NCBI RefSeq assembly: GCF_901686465.1
Contig: NZ_LR594487.1
Location: forward strand, 2,607,074-2,671,073
DNA from: Halorubrum sp. DM2
Lineage (GTDB): Archaea; Halobacteriota; Halobacteria; Halobacteriales; Haloferacaceae
Direction of reading: 5' to 3'
DNA: 64,000 nt
Part shown: one piece after another, positions 16,886 to 25,704 of the stretch
How the letters are laid out: every line of letters starts with the position of its first letter
Position numbering within the stretch: position 1 is the first letter of the stretch
Notes under the pieces: model-generated
What the model saw: only the letters and a program-made list of their open reading frames with translations
What the model was told of the DNA's origin: nothing
Databases searched by the model: none
Position numbers and translations under genes: made by a program

Positions 16886-18850
16886 ATGGAATTCGCCGCG
16901 CTGGCGGAACGGGCGGAACGGCTGGCCGCGATCGACGGCGACATCGAGACGACGCTCGCGGCGGCCGACCTGCTCGCCGACGCCGGCTCCGCGGGGGACG
17001 CCGACGCCGCCGATGACGAGTCGGACGACGACCTCTCGGTCGTCACCCGCTTCCTGCTCGGCCGCGTCTTCCCCGCCCACGACACGCGCACCCTCGACGT
17101 GGGGCCCGCGCTCTGCCGCGAGGCGATCGCCCGCGCCGCCGGCCGGAACGTGTCGGCGAGCGACGTCGAGGAGCGCCTCGCGGCGCGCGGCGAGATCGGT
17201 GCCGTCGCGGCCGCGTACGACTTCGGCGGACAGCAGGGACTCGCCGCGTACGGCGGGGGGCGCGACGCGCTCACCGTCGCCGCCGTCGACGAGCGACTGC
17301 GCGAACTCGCGGCCGAGAGCGGCGACGGGAGCGAGTCGCGCAAGCGGGACGCGCTGTTCGGGCTGTTCACCCGGTGTTCGCCGAGCGAGGCGGCGTTCCT
17401 CGCCCGCCTCGTCCTCGGGGAGATGCGCCTCGGCGTCGGGGAGGGGACGGTCCGGGACGCGGTGGCGGAGGCGTTCCTCGCGCCCGATCCAGACGACGCT
17501 GGCGACGACGACGCGTCTGATGACGACTCCGACGACGATGCTGACGGCGACGATGCGTCCGACGACGACGCTAATGGCGATGACGACTCCGACGGGCCCG
17601 CGCTCCGTGCGAGCGACGAGGCGGTCGCGGCCGTCGAGCGCGCCCTTCAGGTGACCAACGACTACGGCCGGGTCGCGGTCCGCGCCCGCGACGAGGGGAT
17701 TGAGGGGCTGCGCGCGGAGTCGCTGCGCGTCGGCCGACCGGTTCAAGCGATGCTCGCGCAGGCGGGCACCGCGACCGACGCGGTCGACTCGTTCGGCGAG
17801 GTCGCCGTCGAGACGAAGTTCGACGGCGCGCGCGTTCAGGTCCACTACGCGCCGGACGGGACCGCCCCGGCGGACGCGGACGCGAGCGACCGTGACGACG
17901 TGGCGCTCGGCCCGCGGCTCTACTCGCGGAACATGGACGACGTGACCGAGGCGCTCCCGGAGATCGTCGAGTACGTCGCAGAGCGCGTCGACGTCCCTGT
18001 CATCCTCGACGGCGAGGTCGTCGCGGTCGACGACGCGGGCGACCCGCTCCCGTTTCAGGAGGTGCTTCGGCGGTTCCGCCGGAAACACGACGTCGACCGG
18101 ATGCGGGAGACCGTCTCGCTGCGGCTCCACGCCTTCGACTGCCTCCACGCCGACGGCGACGACCTGCTCGACGAACCCCTCCGCGTCCGCCACGAGCGGC
18201 TTCGGGCGGCCCTCGGCGACGCGGCGGCGGATCTCACGCTTGCGGACGACCCGGACGCGATCGCCGCCGCGGAGCGCGACGCCCTCGACGCGGGCCACGA
18301 GGGCGTCATGCTAAAAAGTCCGGAGGCGGCGTATACCCCCGGCAACCGCGGGCGCGACTGGCTGAAACGCAAGCCCGACGTGGAGACGCTCGACGCGGTC
18401 GTCGTCGGGGCCGAGTGGGGGGAGGGACGCCGCGCGGAACTGTTCGGGACGTTCCTGCTCGCCGTCCGCGACGAGGGCGTCGCGAGCGACGCCCCGGACC
18501 GCGACGCGTTCACCTCCGACGCGTCCGGGGGCGACGCCCTCGATGACGCGGCGGACCTCCTTCCGCCGGGATACGCCACGGTCGGGAAGGTCGCCACGGG
18601 AATCACCGACGAGGCGCTCGGCGACCTCACGGAACGGTTGGAGCCGCACGTCGTCGGCGAGTCGGGCACGACGGTCGCGTTCGACCCGGTGCTGGTGATC
18701 GAGGTCGGCTACGAGGAGATCCAGACCTCGCCGACGTACTCGGCCGGCTACGCCCTCCGGTTCCCCCGGTTCGTCGGCGTCCGCGAGGACAAGTCGGTCG
18801 ACGACGCCGACTCGCTCGCCCGCGTCCGCCGGCTCGCCGGCGACGACTGA
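16886..18850 (+). CDS. ligA: ATP-dependent DNA ligase
   Basis: Seals nicks in DNA replication and repair using ATP. Domains: an N-terminal DNA-binding domain (residues about 1-200), an adenylation domain with the AMP-accepting Lys in VETKFDGARVQ (K311), and a nucleotidyl-transferase motif region ILDGEVVAVD. A second lysine motif follows in KRKPDVETLDAVVVG, then a C-terminal OB-fold ending RFPRFVGVREDKSVDDAD, a typical archaeal ligase end. At 654 aa it is longer than the usual 560-600 aa. The excess is mostly an Asp/Ser/Ala low-complexity insertion (residues about 201-241, bp 17490-17610) at a domain junction. Start at ATG 16886, supported by the conserved MEFAALAERAERL. Confidence 0.94.
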   Translation: MEFAALAERAERLAAIDGDIETTLAAADLLADAGSAGDADAADDESDDDLSVVTRFLLGRVFPAHDTRTLDVGPALCREAIARAAGRNVSASDVEERLAARGEIGAVAAAYDFGGQQGLAAYGGGRDALTVAAVDERLRELAAESGDGSESRKRDALFGLFTRCSPSEAAFLARLVLGEMRLGVGEGTVRDAVAEAFLAPDPDDAGDDDASDDDSDDDADGDDASDDDANGDDDSDGPALRASDEAVAAVERALQVTNDYGRVAVRARDEGIEGLRAESLRVGRPVQAMLAQAGTATDAVDSFGEVAVETKFDGARVQVHYAPDGTAPADADASDRDDVALGPRLYSRNMDDVTEALPEIVEYVAERVDVPVILDGEVVAVDDAGDPLPFQEVLRRFRRKHDVDRMRETVSLRLHAFDCLHADGDDLLDEPLRVRHERLRAALGDAAADLTLADDPDAIAAAERDALDAGHEGVMLKSPEAAYTPGNRGRDWLKRKPDVETLDAVVVGAEWGEGRRAELFGTFLLAVRDEGVASDAPDRDAFTSDASGGDALDDAADLLPPGYATVGKVATGITDEALGDLTERLEPHVVGESGTTVAFDPVLVIEVGYEEIQTSPTYSAGYALRFPRFVGVREDKSVDDADSLARVRRLAGDD

Positions 18851-18945
18851 TCGGGCGGCGGAAGGGCGGGCGGACAAGGGGCTCGACAGACGACCCGCGT
18901 TCCGCCACGCGAAACCCCTTCACGCTCCGGCTCGTACGGTCGAGT

Positions 18946-19839
18946 ATGCTTGGCCCCCTCGGCGACGCGACGCGGCGCGACCTCACCGACGCGGCCGCCG
19001 CCCGGCTCGCCGCGGAGGGGTTTACCGTCACCCGCCCGGAGTCGGGCACGGAACCGCCCGCGGTCGCGACCCGGGGCGACGACCGGGTCGCAGTGGAGCC
19101 GCTCGCCGCGGACGACGCGACACCCGTCGTGATCACCTCGCGGCTTGGCCACGCGCTCGACCGCGACCGTCGCGTCCTGTTTGCCGTCCGCGACGCCGAC
19201 ACCGCGGCCGCCGTGCGCGACCTCCTCGCCGACCCGCCGCTGCTCGCCGCCCGCCGCGACGGCCGCCGGACGTTCCACCTCGGGCCGGACCGGGTCCCGG
19301 TCTCCGGCGGCGGCTACGCCTGCGTCCGCGCCGACGGCCTCGGCGAGCCGACGTTCGCCTGGCGCGAGACCGACACTCCTGCCGGGCCGATCGCGGCCGG
19401 CGCGGACGTCGACGCCGCCGCGGTCGACGAGGACGGTCGACCGGCGGTCCCGCGGCTGGTCTGCGAGGTCGACGGAAGTCCTGTCGCGGTCCTCGCGGGC
19501 GTCGAGAGCCTTCGGACGCCGGCCGACGATGTCTTCCCGTTCGCGTACCGCCGCGACCCGGCCGACAAGCGGTTCCGCGTCCGGCGGGGCGACGACGGGA
19601 CCGTCGTCGAGACGGTCGGCGGATTCGCCGCGTTGCGCGACGCCGGGTACGTCCCGGTCCCGATGCCGCTGGTGCCGGAACACGCGCTCGGGCGGTCGCT
19701 CGACGACGACGCGCTCGCCGCCGCGTGGGACCTCGCCGTGATCGACGACGGGGACCCCCGCTTGACCGGCGACGGCGGGTCGACCGGCGATGAGGGGTCC
19801 GAAGTCGGCCGCGACCGCGACCGCGACCGCGACCGATAG
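18946..19839 (+). CDS. haloarchaeal protein of unknown function
   Basis: A 297-aa soluble acidic protein without a recognised domain. It looks like two alpha/beta halves: residues 1-100 include ATRGDDRVAVEPLAADD and VVITSRLGHALDRD, and residues 160-260 include RLVCEVDGSPVAVLAG. No signal peptide or membrane span is seen. The last residues are an (Arg-Asp) run encoded by a GACCGC hexanucleotide repeat (19816-19836), a likely slippage product. It is co-directional with the ligase (95 nt away) and the MBL-fold gene (35 nt away), so the three may form one unit. Confidence 0.75.
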   Translation: MLGPLGDATRRDLTDAAAARLAAEGFTVTRPESGTEPPAVATRGDDRVAVEPLAADDATPVVITSRLGHALDRDRRVLFAVRDADTAAAVRDLLADPPLLAARRDGRRTFHLGPDRVPVSGGGYACVRADGLGEPTFAWRETDTPAGPIAAGADVDAAAVDEDGRPAVPRLVCEVDGSPVAVLAGVESLRTPADDVFPFAYRRDPADKRFRVRRGDDGTVVETVGGFAALRDAGYVPVPMPLVPEHALGRSLDDDALAAAWDLAVIDDGDPRLTGDGGSTGDEGSEVGRDRDRDRDR

Positions 19840-19874
19840 CCACCCTCAAGACGACTCCGGACGGAGACCGCGAC

Positions 19875-20609
19875 ATGACGGTCCGCTACGAGGAGTTCGC
19901 GGTTGAGTGGCTCGGCTACGCGACGGCGCGGCTGGAGACCGACGGGGGACCGGTCGTCTACACCGACCCCGGCCGGTACGGCGTCCTCGACGACTACTGG
20001 GCGCGCGACGGCGACCTCGTCGTCGTCACCCACGACCACCACTACGACAGCGACGGGATCCGGTCGGTCGCGAGCGGGGACGCGACGCTCGTGATCTACG
20101 AGGCGGTCGACCCCGCCGGTATCGACCGCGACGTGGAGCCGATCGACGCGCTCGCAGACGACTACGAGATCGTCCGCGTCGGCGAGGAGGACCGCGTCGA
20201 CGTCGACACGCCCGCGGGCGAGGTACGGGTGTGGTCCGTCCCCGCCCACAACGACCCCGAGGGACCGAACGCCGGACCCGACGGCTCCGTCGCGCACCCG
20301 CCCGGCTTCGGCTGCGGGTTCCTGCTGTCGCTCGGCGGGCGCACCGTCTTCTGGCCCGGCGACTCGGACGCGCTCGACGGGTTCGCCGAACTCGACGTCT
20401 CCGTCTTCCTCGCGAACATCGGCGGAGGCGGCATCGTCGCGGACCGGTGCGAGGCGGCCGAATTGGCCGAGGCGATGGGACCCGACCTCGTCGTCCCGAT
20501 CCACTACGACACCTTCGAGAAGCTGGAAGCCGACGGCGAGGCGTTCGCCGGCGACGTCGCGAGCCGGTCGATCCCCGTCGCGCTCGACGCGCGCTCGGCG
20601 AACCAGTAG
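19875..20609 (+). CDS. MBL-fold metal-dependent hydrolase
   Basis: A 244-aa metallo-beta-lactamase-fold protein related to the UPF0173/UlaG-like group. The metal-binding motif THDHHYDSDG lies near residue 55 (HxHxDH-like). Further ligands are likely in VPAHNDPEG (His near 125), FWPGDSDALDG (Asp near 161) and VPIHYDTFE (His near 213). The opening VEWLGYATARLETDGGPVVYTDP is typical of the group, in which a beta strand carries a Gly-Tyr/His. The substrate is unknown. The gene is preceded by the unknown protein at 35 nt and followed by the GCS2-like gene at 77 nt on the same strand. Confidence 0.87.
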   Translation: MTVRYEEFAVEWLGYATARLETDGGPVVYTDPGRYGVLDDYWARDGDLVVVTHDHHYDSDGIRSVASGDATLVIYEAVDPAGIDRDVEPIDALADDYEIVRVGEEDRVDVDTPAGEVRVWSVPAHNDPEGPNAGPDGSVAHPPGFGCGFLLSLGGRTVFWPGDSDALDGFAELDVSVFLANIGGGGIVADRCEAAELAEAMGPDLVVPIHYDTFEKLEADGEAFAGDVASRSIPVALDARSANQ

Positions 20610-20686
20610 AGCGGTCCCCGCGACCCGGATCCAGGCGTTCTTTCGGCCGGAGGCCTTTTTACGCCGCCGCGTCCTTCCCCGGTCGC

Positions 20687-22279
20687 ATGACCACCGAGTC
20701 TGCGCTCGCAGACGGGGTCCGGGAGGCGCTCTCGGTCGACGCCGAGGCGTTCGCCGAGCGCGCGGCCGAGGAGGCCGAGATCGTCAAACAAGAGCTCCAC
20801 GACGGCTCCTTCGACAACCACCAGTCGATCGTCGGCTTCGAGTACGAGTTCTACGCGGTCGGCGACGGCCGGTGGAGCGAGGAGTCCCGGGCGGGCGAGT
20901 ACGCCCTCATGAGAGTCCCGCGCCGCATGTTGGAGCTGATGGGCTTCGAGAAGGAGCTGGGACTCCACAACGCGGAGATGTGTACGAGCCCGCAGCCGCT
21001 CTCCGACCACGGGCTCCGCGCGCAGCTCGCCGAGGTCCGCGCGCGGCTGGAGGCCGCGGAGAACACCGCGGGCGTCGAGGGGATGCGGCTCGTCTCCGAC
21101 GGGCTCTGGACCATCCCGCCCGCGGGCGAGACGGCGCGCGAGTACCTCACCGACAGCGTCGAGGTTGACGGCGTCGTCGTCGCGGTCAACATGAGCGACG
21201 CGGTCCGGTACCACGCGATGGCCAACACCCGCCGGGAGGGGTCGACGGACGCCGACCCGAACGCCGGGGACGGGAATCCGGCAGTCCGCCTCGACGCGCC
21301 GGGCGTGTCGCTGGCGGCCGAGACGGTGATGCCCGAGAGCCTCATCACGTCCGTTCAGCCGCACTACCAGGTGGCACGCGCCGATACGCTCCCGGAGCAC
21401 TTCCGGTACGCGCTGCGGATCGCCGGCCCGCTACTGGCGCTCGGCGCGAACTCTCCCTTCTTCCCGCCCGACCTGTACGACGACGACTGGGACGGCGAGC
21501 GGGTCCTCGCCGAGGGCGCGACCGCGAACCGGATCCACGTCTTCGAGTCGGTCCTCAACTCGCGGACCGACGCCGACAAGGTGCGGTTCCCGCGCGACTT
21601 CCGCGACGTCGAGACCGCGGTCGACCGCATCGCGGCCGACGAGACGCTGATCCCGATGCCGGACCCCGGCGGCAGCGACCGGTTCGACGACGCGTTCGCG
21701 ACGTTCCGCACGAAACACGGCAGCTACTGGCGGTGGGTCCGCCCCGTCTTCGAGGGGTCCAGCCGCTCGGCCGCGAACGCCCGCATCGAGTTCCGCCCCA
21801 TCCCCGGCCAGCCCACCGTCCGCGACTCCATCGCCTTCCAGGGAACTTTCGCGGGGCTGATGCAGGCGCTCCCGCAGCGCGAACACCCCGTCATCGGACT
21901 CGACTGGGAGACCGCCCGCGACAACTTCTACGCCGCGGTCGCGGACGGACTCGACGCCGACATGGAGTGGATCGGCCTCGACGGCGAGCGCACGACCGAT
22001 ATCGACGCGCTGTACGACGACCTTCTCGACCACGCGGAGGCGGGACTCAGAACCGCCGGCTGCGCCGACGACGAGGCCGCCGCGTGGGTCGCGCCGCTCC
22101 GCTGGCGCGTCGCGAACCGCATGACGCCGGCGAGCTGGAAGCGGGACCGCGTCCGCGACCGCCTCGACGACGGCGACGACTTCGCGACCGCGGTCCAGGA
22201 CACCCAGCGGGAGTACATCGACCGTCAGTCCGAGACGCTCATCGAGGGCGGCTTCTCGGCGTGGACGGACGACGACTGA
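20687..22279 (+). CDS. glutamate-cysteine ligase (GCS2)-like carboxylate-amine ligase
   Basis: A 530-aa protein with glutamate-cysteine-ligase superfamily features. An N-terminal VGFEYEFYAV motif (residues about 49-58) supplies acidic Mg/ATP ligands. ELGLHNAEMCTSPQPL (near 88) resembles the substrate strand, and SAANARIEFRPIPGQPTV (near 362) is the C-terminal arginine motif of GCS2 enzymes. It is much longer than ordinary GCS2 proteins (about 350-380 aa), so gamma-glutamylcysteine synthesis is only one possibility. I chose the ATG at 20687, with a TATA-like CCTTTTTACG about 25 nt upstream. Copy B of the dispersed element follows 34 nt after the stop. Confidence 0.72.
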   Translation: MTTESALADGVREALSVDAEAFAERAAEEAEIVKQELHDGSFDNHQSIVGFEYEFYAVGDGRWSEESRAGEYALMRVPRRMLELMGFEKELGLHNAEMCTSPQPLSDHGLRAQLAEVRARLEAAENTAGVEGMRLVSDGLWTIPPAGETAREYLTDSVEVDGVVVAVNMSDAVRYHAMANTRREGSTDADPNAGDGNPAVRLDAPGVSLAAETVMPESLITSVQPHYQVARADTLPEHFRYALRIAGPLLALGANSPFFPPDLYDDDWDGERVLAEGATANRIHVFESVLNSRTDADKVRFPRDFRDVETAVDRIAADETLIPMPDPGGSDRFDDAFATFRTKHGSYWRWVRPVFEGSSRSAANARIEFRPIPGQPTVRDSIAFQGTFAGLMQALPQREHPVIGLDWETARDNFYAAVADGLDADMEWIGLDGERTTDIDALYDDLLDHAEAGLRTAGCADDEAAAWVAPLRWRVANRMTPASWKRDRVRDRLDDGDDFATAVQDTQREYIDRQSETLIEGGFSAWTDDD

Positions 22280-22313
22280 CCCGACCTCTCGCGACGCTTT
22301 TCCAACTTTTCTG

Positions 22314-22577
22314 GCGGTGGCGCGTGCCTCTGAGCGGTCGCCACCGGCGACCGCGAGGAGCACCGCGCGAGGGAGTCGACCGGTCGGAGCGAAGCGGAGA
22401 CCGGTCGACGAGGCTGGGGAGGCGTGAGGTGCGGTGCTGCGCGGTGCGGGACGGGGACTCGAAGGGGCAGCCACGAGGCGGGCGCAGGCGACGCAAGCAC
22501 TGGAAGGAGCGAGCAGCGCGAGCGACTGAAGCGCGCAGCGAGCGTGCGCCCGCCTCGTGGCTGGGGCTTCGGCGGTC
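22314..22577 (+). repeat. dispersed structured element, copy B
   Basis: A 264-bp copy in plus orientation. Hairpin 1 is GCGGTCGCC-ACC-GGCGACCGC. Hairpin 2 is the perfect pair GTCGACCGGTC...GACCGGTCGAC. The closing stem is 22460-22486 with 22545-22571: a 19-bp perfect helix (CAGCCACGAGGCGGGCGCA with its complement) plus an outer CGAAG/CTTCG helix, separated by a symmetrical GGG/GGG internal loop. The A/T pair in CCACGAGG/CCTCGTGG replaces the G/C pair seen in copies A and C. It starts 34 nt after the GCS2-like gene and ends 88 nt before cytidine deaminase. Confidence 0.82.
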
Positions 22578-22665
22578 TCGGTCGCGGAGTAACCTTTGTC
22601 GTCACCATCGACCCACCGATCCGCGACACAGTACAGTTATCGGCGCGCCGTCCGATCGCCCGACC

Positions 22666-23094
22666 ATGGACGATCTGATCGCCGCGGCCAGAGAAGCCCT
22701 GACGAACGCCCACGTCCCGTACTCCGAGTACCGCGTCGGCGCGGCGCTCGAAACCGCCGACGGAACCGTCTACACCGGCTGTAACATCGAGAACGCTAAC
22801 TACTCCAACAGCCTCCACGCCGAGGAGGTCGCGCTCGCGGAGGCGGTGAAGAACGGTCACCACGAGTTCGAGCGGATCGCGGTCTCCTCCGGCGTCCGCG
22901 ACGGCGTCACCCCCTGCGGGATGTGCCGGCAGACGCTCGCGGAGTTCGCGGCCGACGACCTCGTCGTCGCCTGCGACGAGGGCGGCGACGCGGTCGCGGA
23001 GTACACGCTCGGCGAACTGCTCCCGAACACCATCTCGGAGGGGACGCTCGACGACGCGAGCGAAGCGGGCGAGGCGCGCGACGCCGGCGACTGA
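22666..23094 (+). CDS. cdd: cytidine deaminase
   Basis: Deaminates cytidine and deoxycytidine to uridine in pyrimidine salvage. The 142-aa length fits the homotetrameric class plus a short acidic tail. The zinc/catalytic motifs are HAEEVALAEAV (with the catalytic Glu) and TPCGMCRQTLAEF (two Cys). The first zinc ligand is His rather than the Cys of many tetrameric enzymes, as seen in the dimeric class. The substrate-binding CNIENANYSNSLHAEE segment is well conserved. A TATA-like CAGTTATCGG lies about 25 nt before the ATG. Uridine phosphorylase, the next step of the pathway, is encoded 2.6 kb downstream. Confidence 0.94.
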   Translation: MDDLIAAAREALTNAHVPYSEYRVGAALETADGTVYTGCNIENANYSNSLHAEEVALAEAVKNGHHEFERIAVSSGVRDGVTPCGMCRQTLAEFAADDLVVACDEGGDAVAEYTLGELLPNTISEGTLDDASEAGEARDAGD

Positions 23095-23205
23095 TCCGGT
23101 CGACGCCGCCTCGCCGAAGCCGGCGTTGGGTGTCGCCGCACTCTGGGCACCGGAACGCCCCCGTTCTTTCGGACTATCGACGGGTCCGTCGGAGCGCCTT
23201 CCGGC

Positions 23206-24681
23206 TCACTCGCCGAGACCGCTCTCGGAGAGGACCCGCTCGGCGGACGACTTGAAGGCCTCCCGCTCCTCGGCGAGGCGGTCGTTCGTGAGCGAGCCGT
23301 CGCGTTTCACGACCTCGCCGTCGACGACCACGGTGTCGACGTTCCCGACGCCCGCTTGGAACGCCACCGTCTCGACCGGGTTGTTGACCGGTAGCGTGTT
23401 GATGTCGCCACCGTCGATCACGACGAGGTCGGCGCGCTTCCCCGGCGTGATCGAGCCGACGCGGTCCTCCAGCCTGAGCGCCCGGGCACCCTCGATCGTC
23501 GCGATCTCCAGCGCCCGGTGCGGGTTGATGGAGACCTCGGTCGTCTGCTCGCCGCGCTCGACGACCGGCCGATTGTCGAGTCCCCGCTGGACGCCGACCG
23601 CCATACGGGTTTGCGTGAACATGTCGCCGCTGACGTTCGAGACGATGTCGACCCCGACCGACGGGGTTGCGCCCGCCGCCGCCGCCTTCCCGAGGACCGG
23701 TGTCCCCATCCCCATCTGGAGTTCGACCTCCGGCGTCGTCGACACCGAGCCGCCGGAGTCGCCGACGAGCGCGAACTCCTCGTCCTCGAAGCGGTTAGCG
23801 TGGACGTAGTTGAGGTCGTCGCCGAGCAGCCCCAGCTCCTCTAAGGTGTAGACGCCGCCGCCGCCGAGGGACCCGATGTGCATCGAGGCGGGGATGCCCA
23901 TCTCGCGGGCGCGAGTGATGTCCTCTTCGACCACCTCATCCGTGGCGTAGTCGGGGCCGCGGATCCCCATCGCGAGCGTGATCCGGTCGTCGGCGACGGG
24001 GAAGCGCTCGTCGTGGAGCCGCTCGATGTCGTCCGGGTGCGGCTCCGTGCTCGCCTCCCACCACGTCGCGCCGTCGTCGCCCGGCGGCCCGTGGGCGAAC
24101 ACCGCCCGGATACCCGCGTCCTCCAAGCCGTCGATCGCCCGGTCGGAGTGGTCCGGGGAGTTAGCGATGTGGAACCAGTCGAGAATCGTCGTCGTCCCGG
24201 CGTTGAGCTGTTCCGCGGCACCGAACAGGTTCCCGAGGTAGGCGTCGTCCGGCTCGTAGTGGCTGCTCACCTCGCCGAGCATGATCTCGAGGTAGTCGGA
24301 GAACGTCCAGTCGCCCGCGATCCCGCGTACGCCGGCCTGCCACGTGTGGAGGTGCGTGTTGACGAACCCGGGCGCGACGACCGACCCCGACGCGTCGATG
24401 ACCGTCGCGCCGTCGGCGTCGATCCCCTCGGCGACCTCGATTATCTCGCCGTCCTCCACGTAGACGTCCGCGCGCTCCAAGACGCCGATGTCGGGATCGA
24501 CGGAGATCACGCTCCCGTCCCGCAGGAGGAGCCCGTTCGAGCCGCCTCCTCCGGATTCGCCGCCGTCGTCGCCGCCGATCGACCCCATACAGCCCGCGAT
24601 CGAAAGCGAGAGCGCCGCCGCTCCGCCCGTCAGATAGTTCCGTCGCGACACGCCGCCGTCGTCGTTCGTTCCTCGTCGCAT
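23206..24681 (-). CDS. Tat-exported lipoprotein amidohydrolase (AtzA/TrzN-type deaminase-like)
   Basis: A 491-aa amidohydrolase-superfamily enzyme with a secretion signal. Residues 1-31 form a twin-arginine signal with a lipobox: VSRRNYLTGG, a hydrophobic stretch, then SIAGC with C31 as the likely lipid anchor. A Gly/Ser/Asp-rich linker follows. The metal-dependent hydrolase begins with FVNTHLHTWQAG (HxH), then ASMHIG, YVHANRF and the Asp of GVDIVSNVSGDM. This layout matches the atrazine-chlorohydrolase / S-adenosylhomocysteine-deaminase branch. The substrate is unknown. An extracellular lipoprotein location is unusual for this branch, which is mostly cytoplasmic. ATG at 24681. Confidence 0.87.
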   Translation of the reverse strand: MRRGTNDDGGVSRRNYLTGGAAALSLSIAGCMGSIGGDDGGESGGGGSNGLLLRDGSVISVDPDIGVLERADVYVEDGEIIEVAEGIDADGATVIDASGSVVAPGFVNTHLHTWQAGVRGIAGDWTFSDYLEIMLGEVSSHYEPDDAYLGNLFGAAEQLNAGTTTILDWFHIANSPDHSDRAIDGLEDAGIRAVFAHGPPGDDGATWWEASTEPHPDDIERLHDERFPVADDRITLAMGIRGPDYATDEVVEEDITRAREMGIPASMHIGSLGGGGVYTLEELGLLGDDLNYVHANRFEDEEFALVGDSGGSVSTTPEVELQMGMGTPVLGKAAAAGATPSVGVDIVSNVSGDMFTQTRMAVGVQRGLDNRPVVERGEQTTEVSINPHRALEIATIEGARALRLEDRVGSITPGKRADLVVIDGGDINTLPVNNPVETVAFQAGVGNVDTVVVDGEVVKRDGSLTNDRLAEEREAFKSSAERVLSESGLGE

Positions 24682-24791
24682 TGTCGACAGTCTCGATTCG
24701 GGCCGCCGAACCGTGGGCGTTCGTTCGGTATGTTCCAACCGCGGTTTCGGGGCGGGCAACGCGTCGGCTGGGGCGGCGGGCGACGCGTCGG

Positions 24792-25553
24792 CTACGGGGT
24801 GGTCTCCTCGGCCTCGACGGCGTCGGACGCGAGCGCGGACCGCCCGCCGAGGTAGTTCTTCGCGAGCCAGGCCTCGGCGCGCGAGACGCGGTACTGGAGG
24901 GTTGACACCGGGATCTGCTCCGCCTCTGCGACCTCCTGAAGTGACATCCGGCGTGGGGTGTCGTAGTAGCCGCGTTCGATCGCGGTCCGGAGCGCGTCGC
25001 GCTGTTCCGGCGGGAGGTCGTCGGCGTCCGGCTGGCCGACCGTCCAGTCGGGAGAGCCGTCGACTCGCTCGAACGTCAGTTCGAGACCGGGTCGGAGGTT
25101 CGCTTCGAGCTCCTCGTAGACGGGGCTGAGGGCGCTGTCGTCGTCGACGAGCACGCTCCACTCGTAGGCGTTCCCGTACTGCTGTGCCCGGCAGAGTGCC
25201 CCGTCACCCAGCCGCTGTGTCACGAGGTACGGCACCGACCGACAGCCCTCTCCCTCCGACTGCTTCGAGTAGATGAGCCGGCTCGTCCGGCGCTCGGCGA
25301 GCACCTCGTGTTCCCAGTCGAGTTCGCACCCGCCCATTCCCCGGAGGTTCGAACAGCGGGGGAGTTCTTCGAGCCGGCGGTCGTACGCCGCGAGCGCCTC
25401 CGGCGGTCCCGTGACCTCGTCGACGCGCCACATCGTCTCCGCGGTCGCGTGACAGGAGACCGTCCGGGAGTACAGCCCCGGGTTCTCGATGAACACGTCC
25501 ATCAGGTCGTCGGCACCCTCCTCGTAGGTAACCGTGAAATCGAACGCCTGCAT
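24792..25553 (-). CDS. Bat-type helix-turn-helix transcriptional regulator
   Basis: A 253-aa haloarchaeal regulator with a C-terminal bacterio-opsin-activator HTH domain. Residues about 185-240 contain LPPEQRDALRTAIERGYYD and SLQEVAEAEQIPVSTLQYRV, the HTH_10 signature. The N-terminal about 170 residues form an unnamed sensory region with four or five cysteines (TVSCHA, ELPRCSNLRGMGGCELDW, GEGCRS, GALCRA), which could bind metal or sense redox. It is divergent from uridine phosphorylase, with a 151-nt gap, so it may control that gene or itself (inference). The ATG at 25553 gives the usual N terminus. Confidence 0.87.
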   Translation of the reverse strand: MQAFDFTVTYEEGADDLMDVFIENPGLYSRTVSCHATAETMWRVDEVTGPPEALAAYDRRLEELPRCSNLRGMGGCELDWEHEVLAERRTSRLIYSKQSEGEGCRSVPYLVTQRLGDGALCRAQQYGNAYEWSVLVDDDSALSPVYEELEANLRPGLELTFERVDGSPDWTVGQPDADDLPPEQRDALRTAIERGYYDTPRRMSLQEVAEAEQIPVSTLQYRVSRAEAWLAKNYLGGRSALASDAVEAEETTP

Positions 25554-25675
25554 GTCCGTCGGTACGCCCGATCCGTACAAGAACACACGGTTGGCATATG
25601 CCGACTCGGCGTCGCGAACCGAAGGATCGGTCCGACCCCCGAGCCGCGGCGGCGGTCGCCCCGAGCCGGAACTAC

Positions 25676-25684
25676 TTTTAAATA
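25676..25684 (+). promoter_or_regulatory. TATA box of uridine phosphorylase
   Basis: TTTTAAATA lies 21-29 nt before the ATG at 25705, in the divergent gap with the HTH regulator. It also supports choosing that ATG over an in-frame start at 25534. Confidence 0.6.
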
Positions 25685-25704
25685 CCTCCCCCAACCGCGA
25701 GGAC

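Noticed and set aside
19816..19836. GACCGC hexanucleotide run considered as a regulatory repeat
   Set aside because: It lies inside the reading frame as a short Arg-Asp tail and is too short to claim a function.
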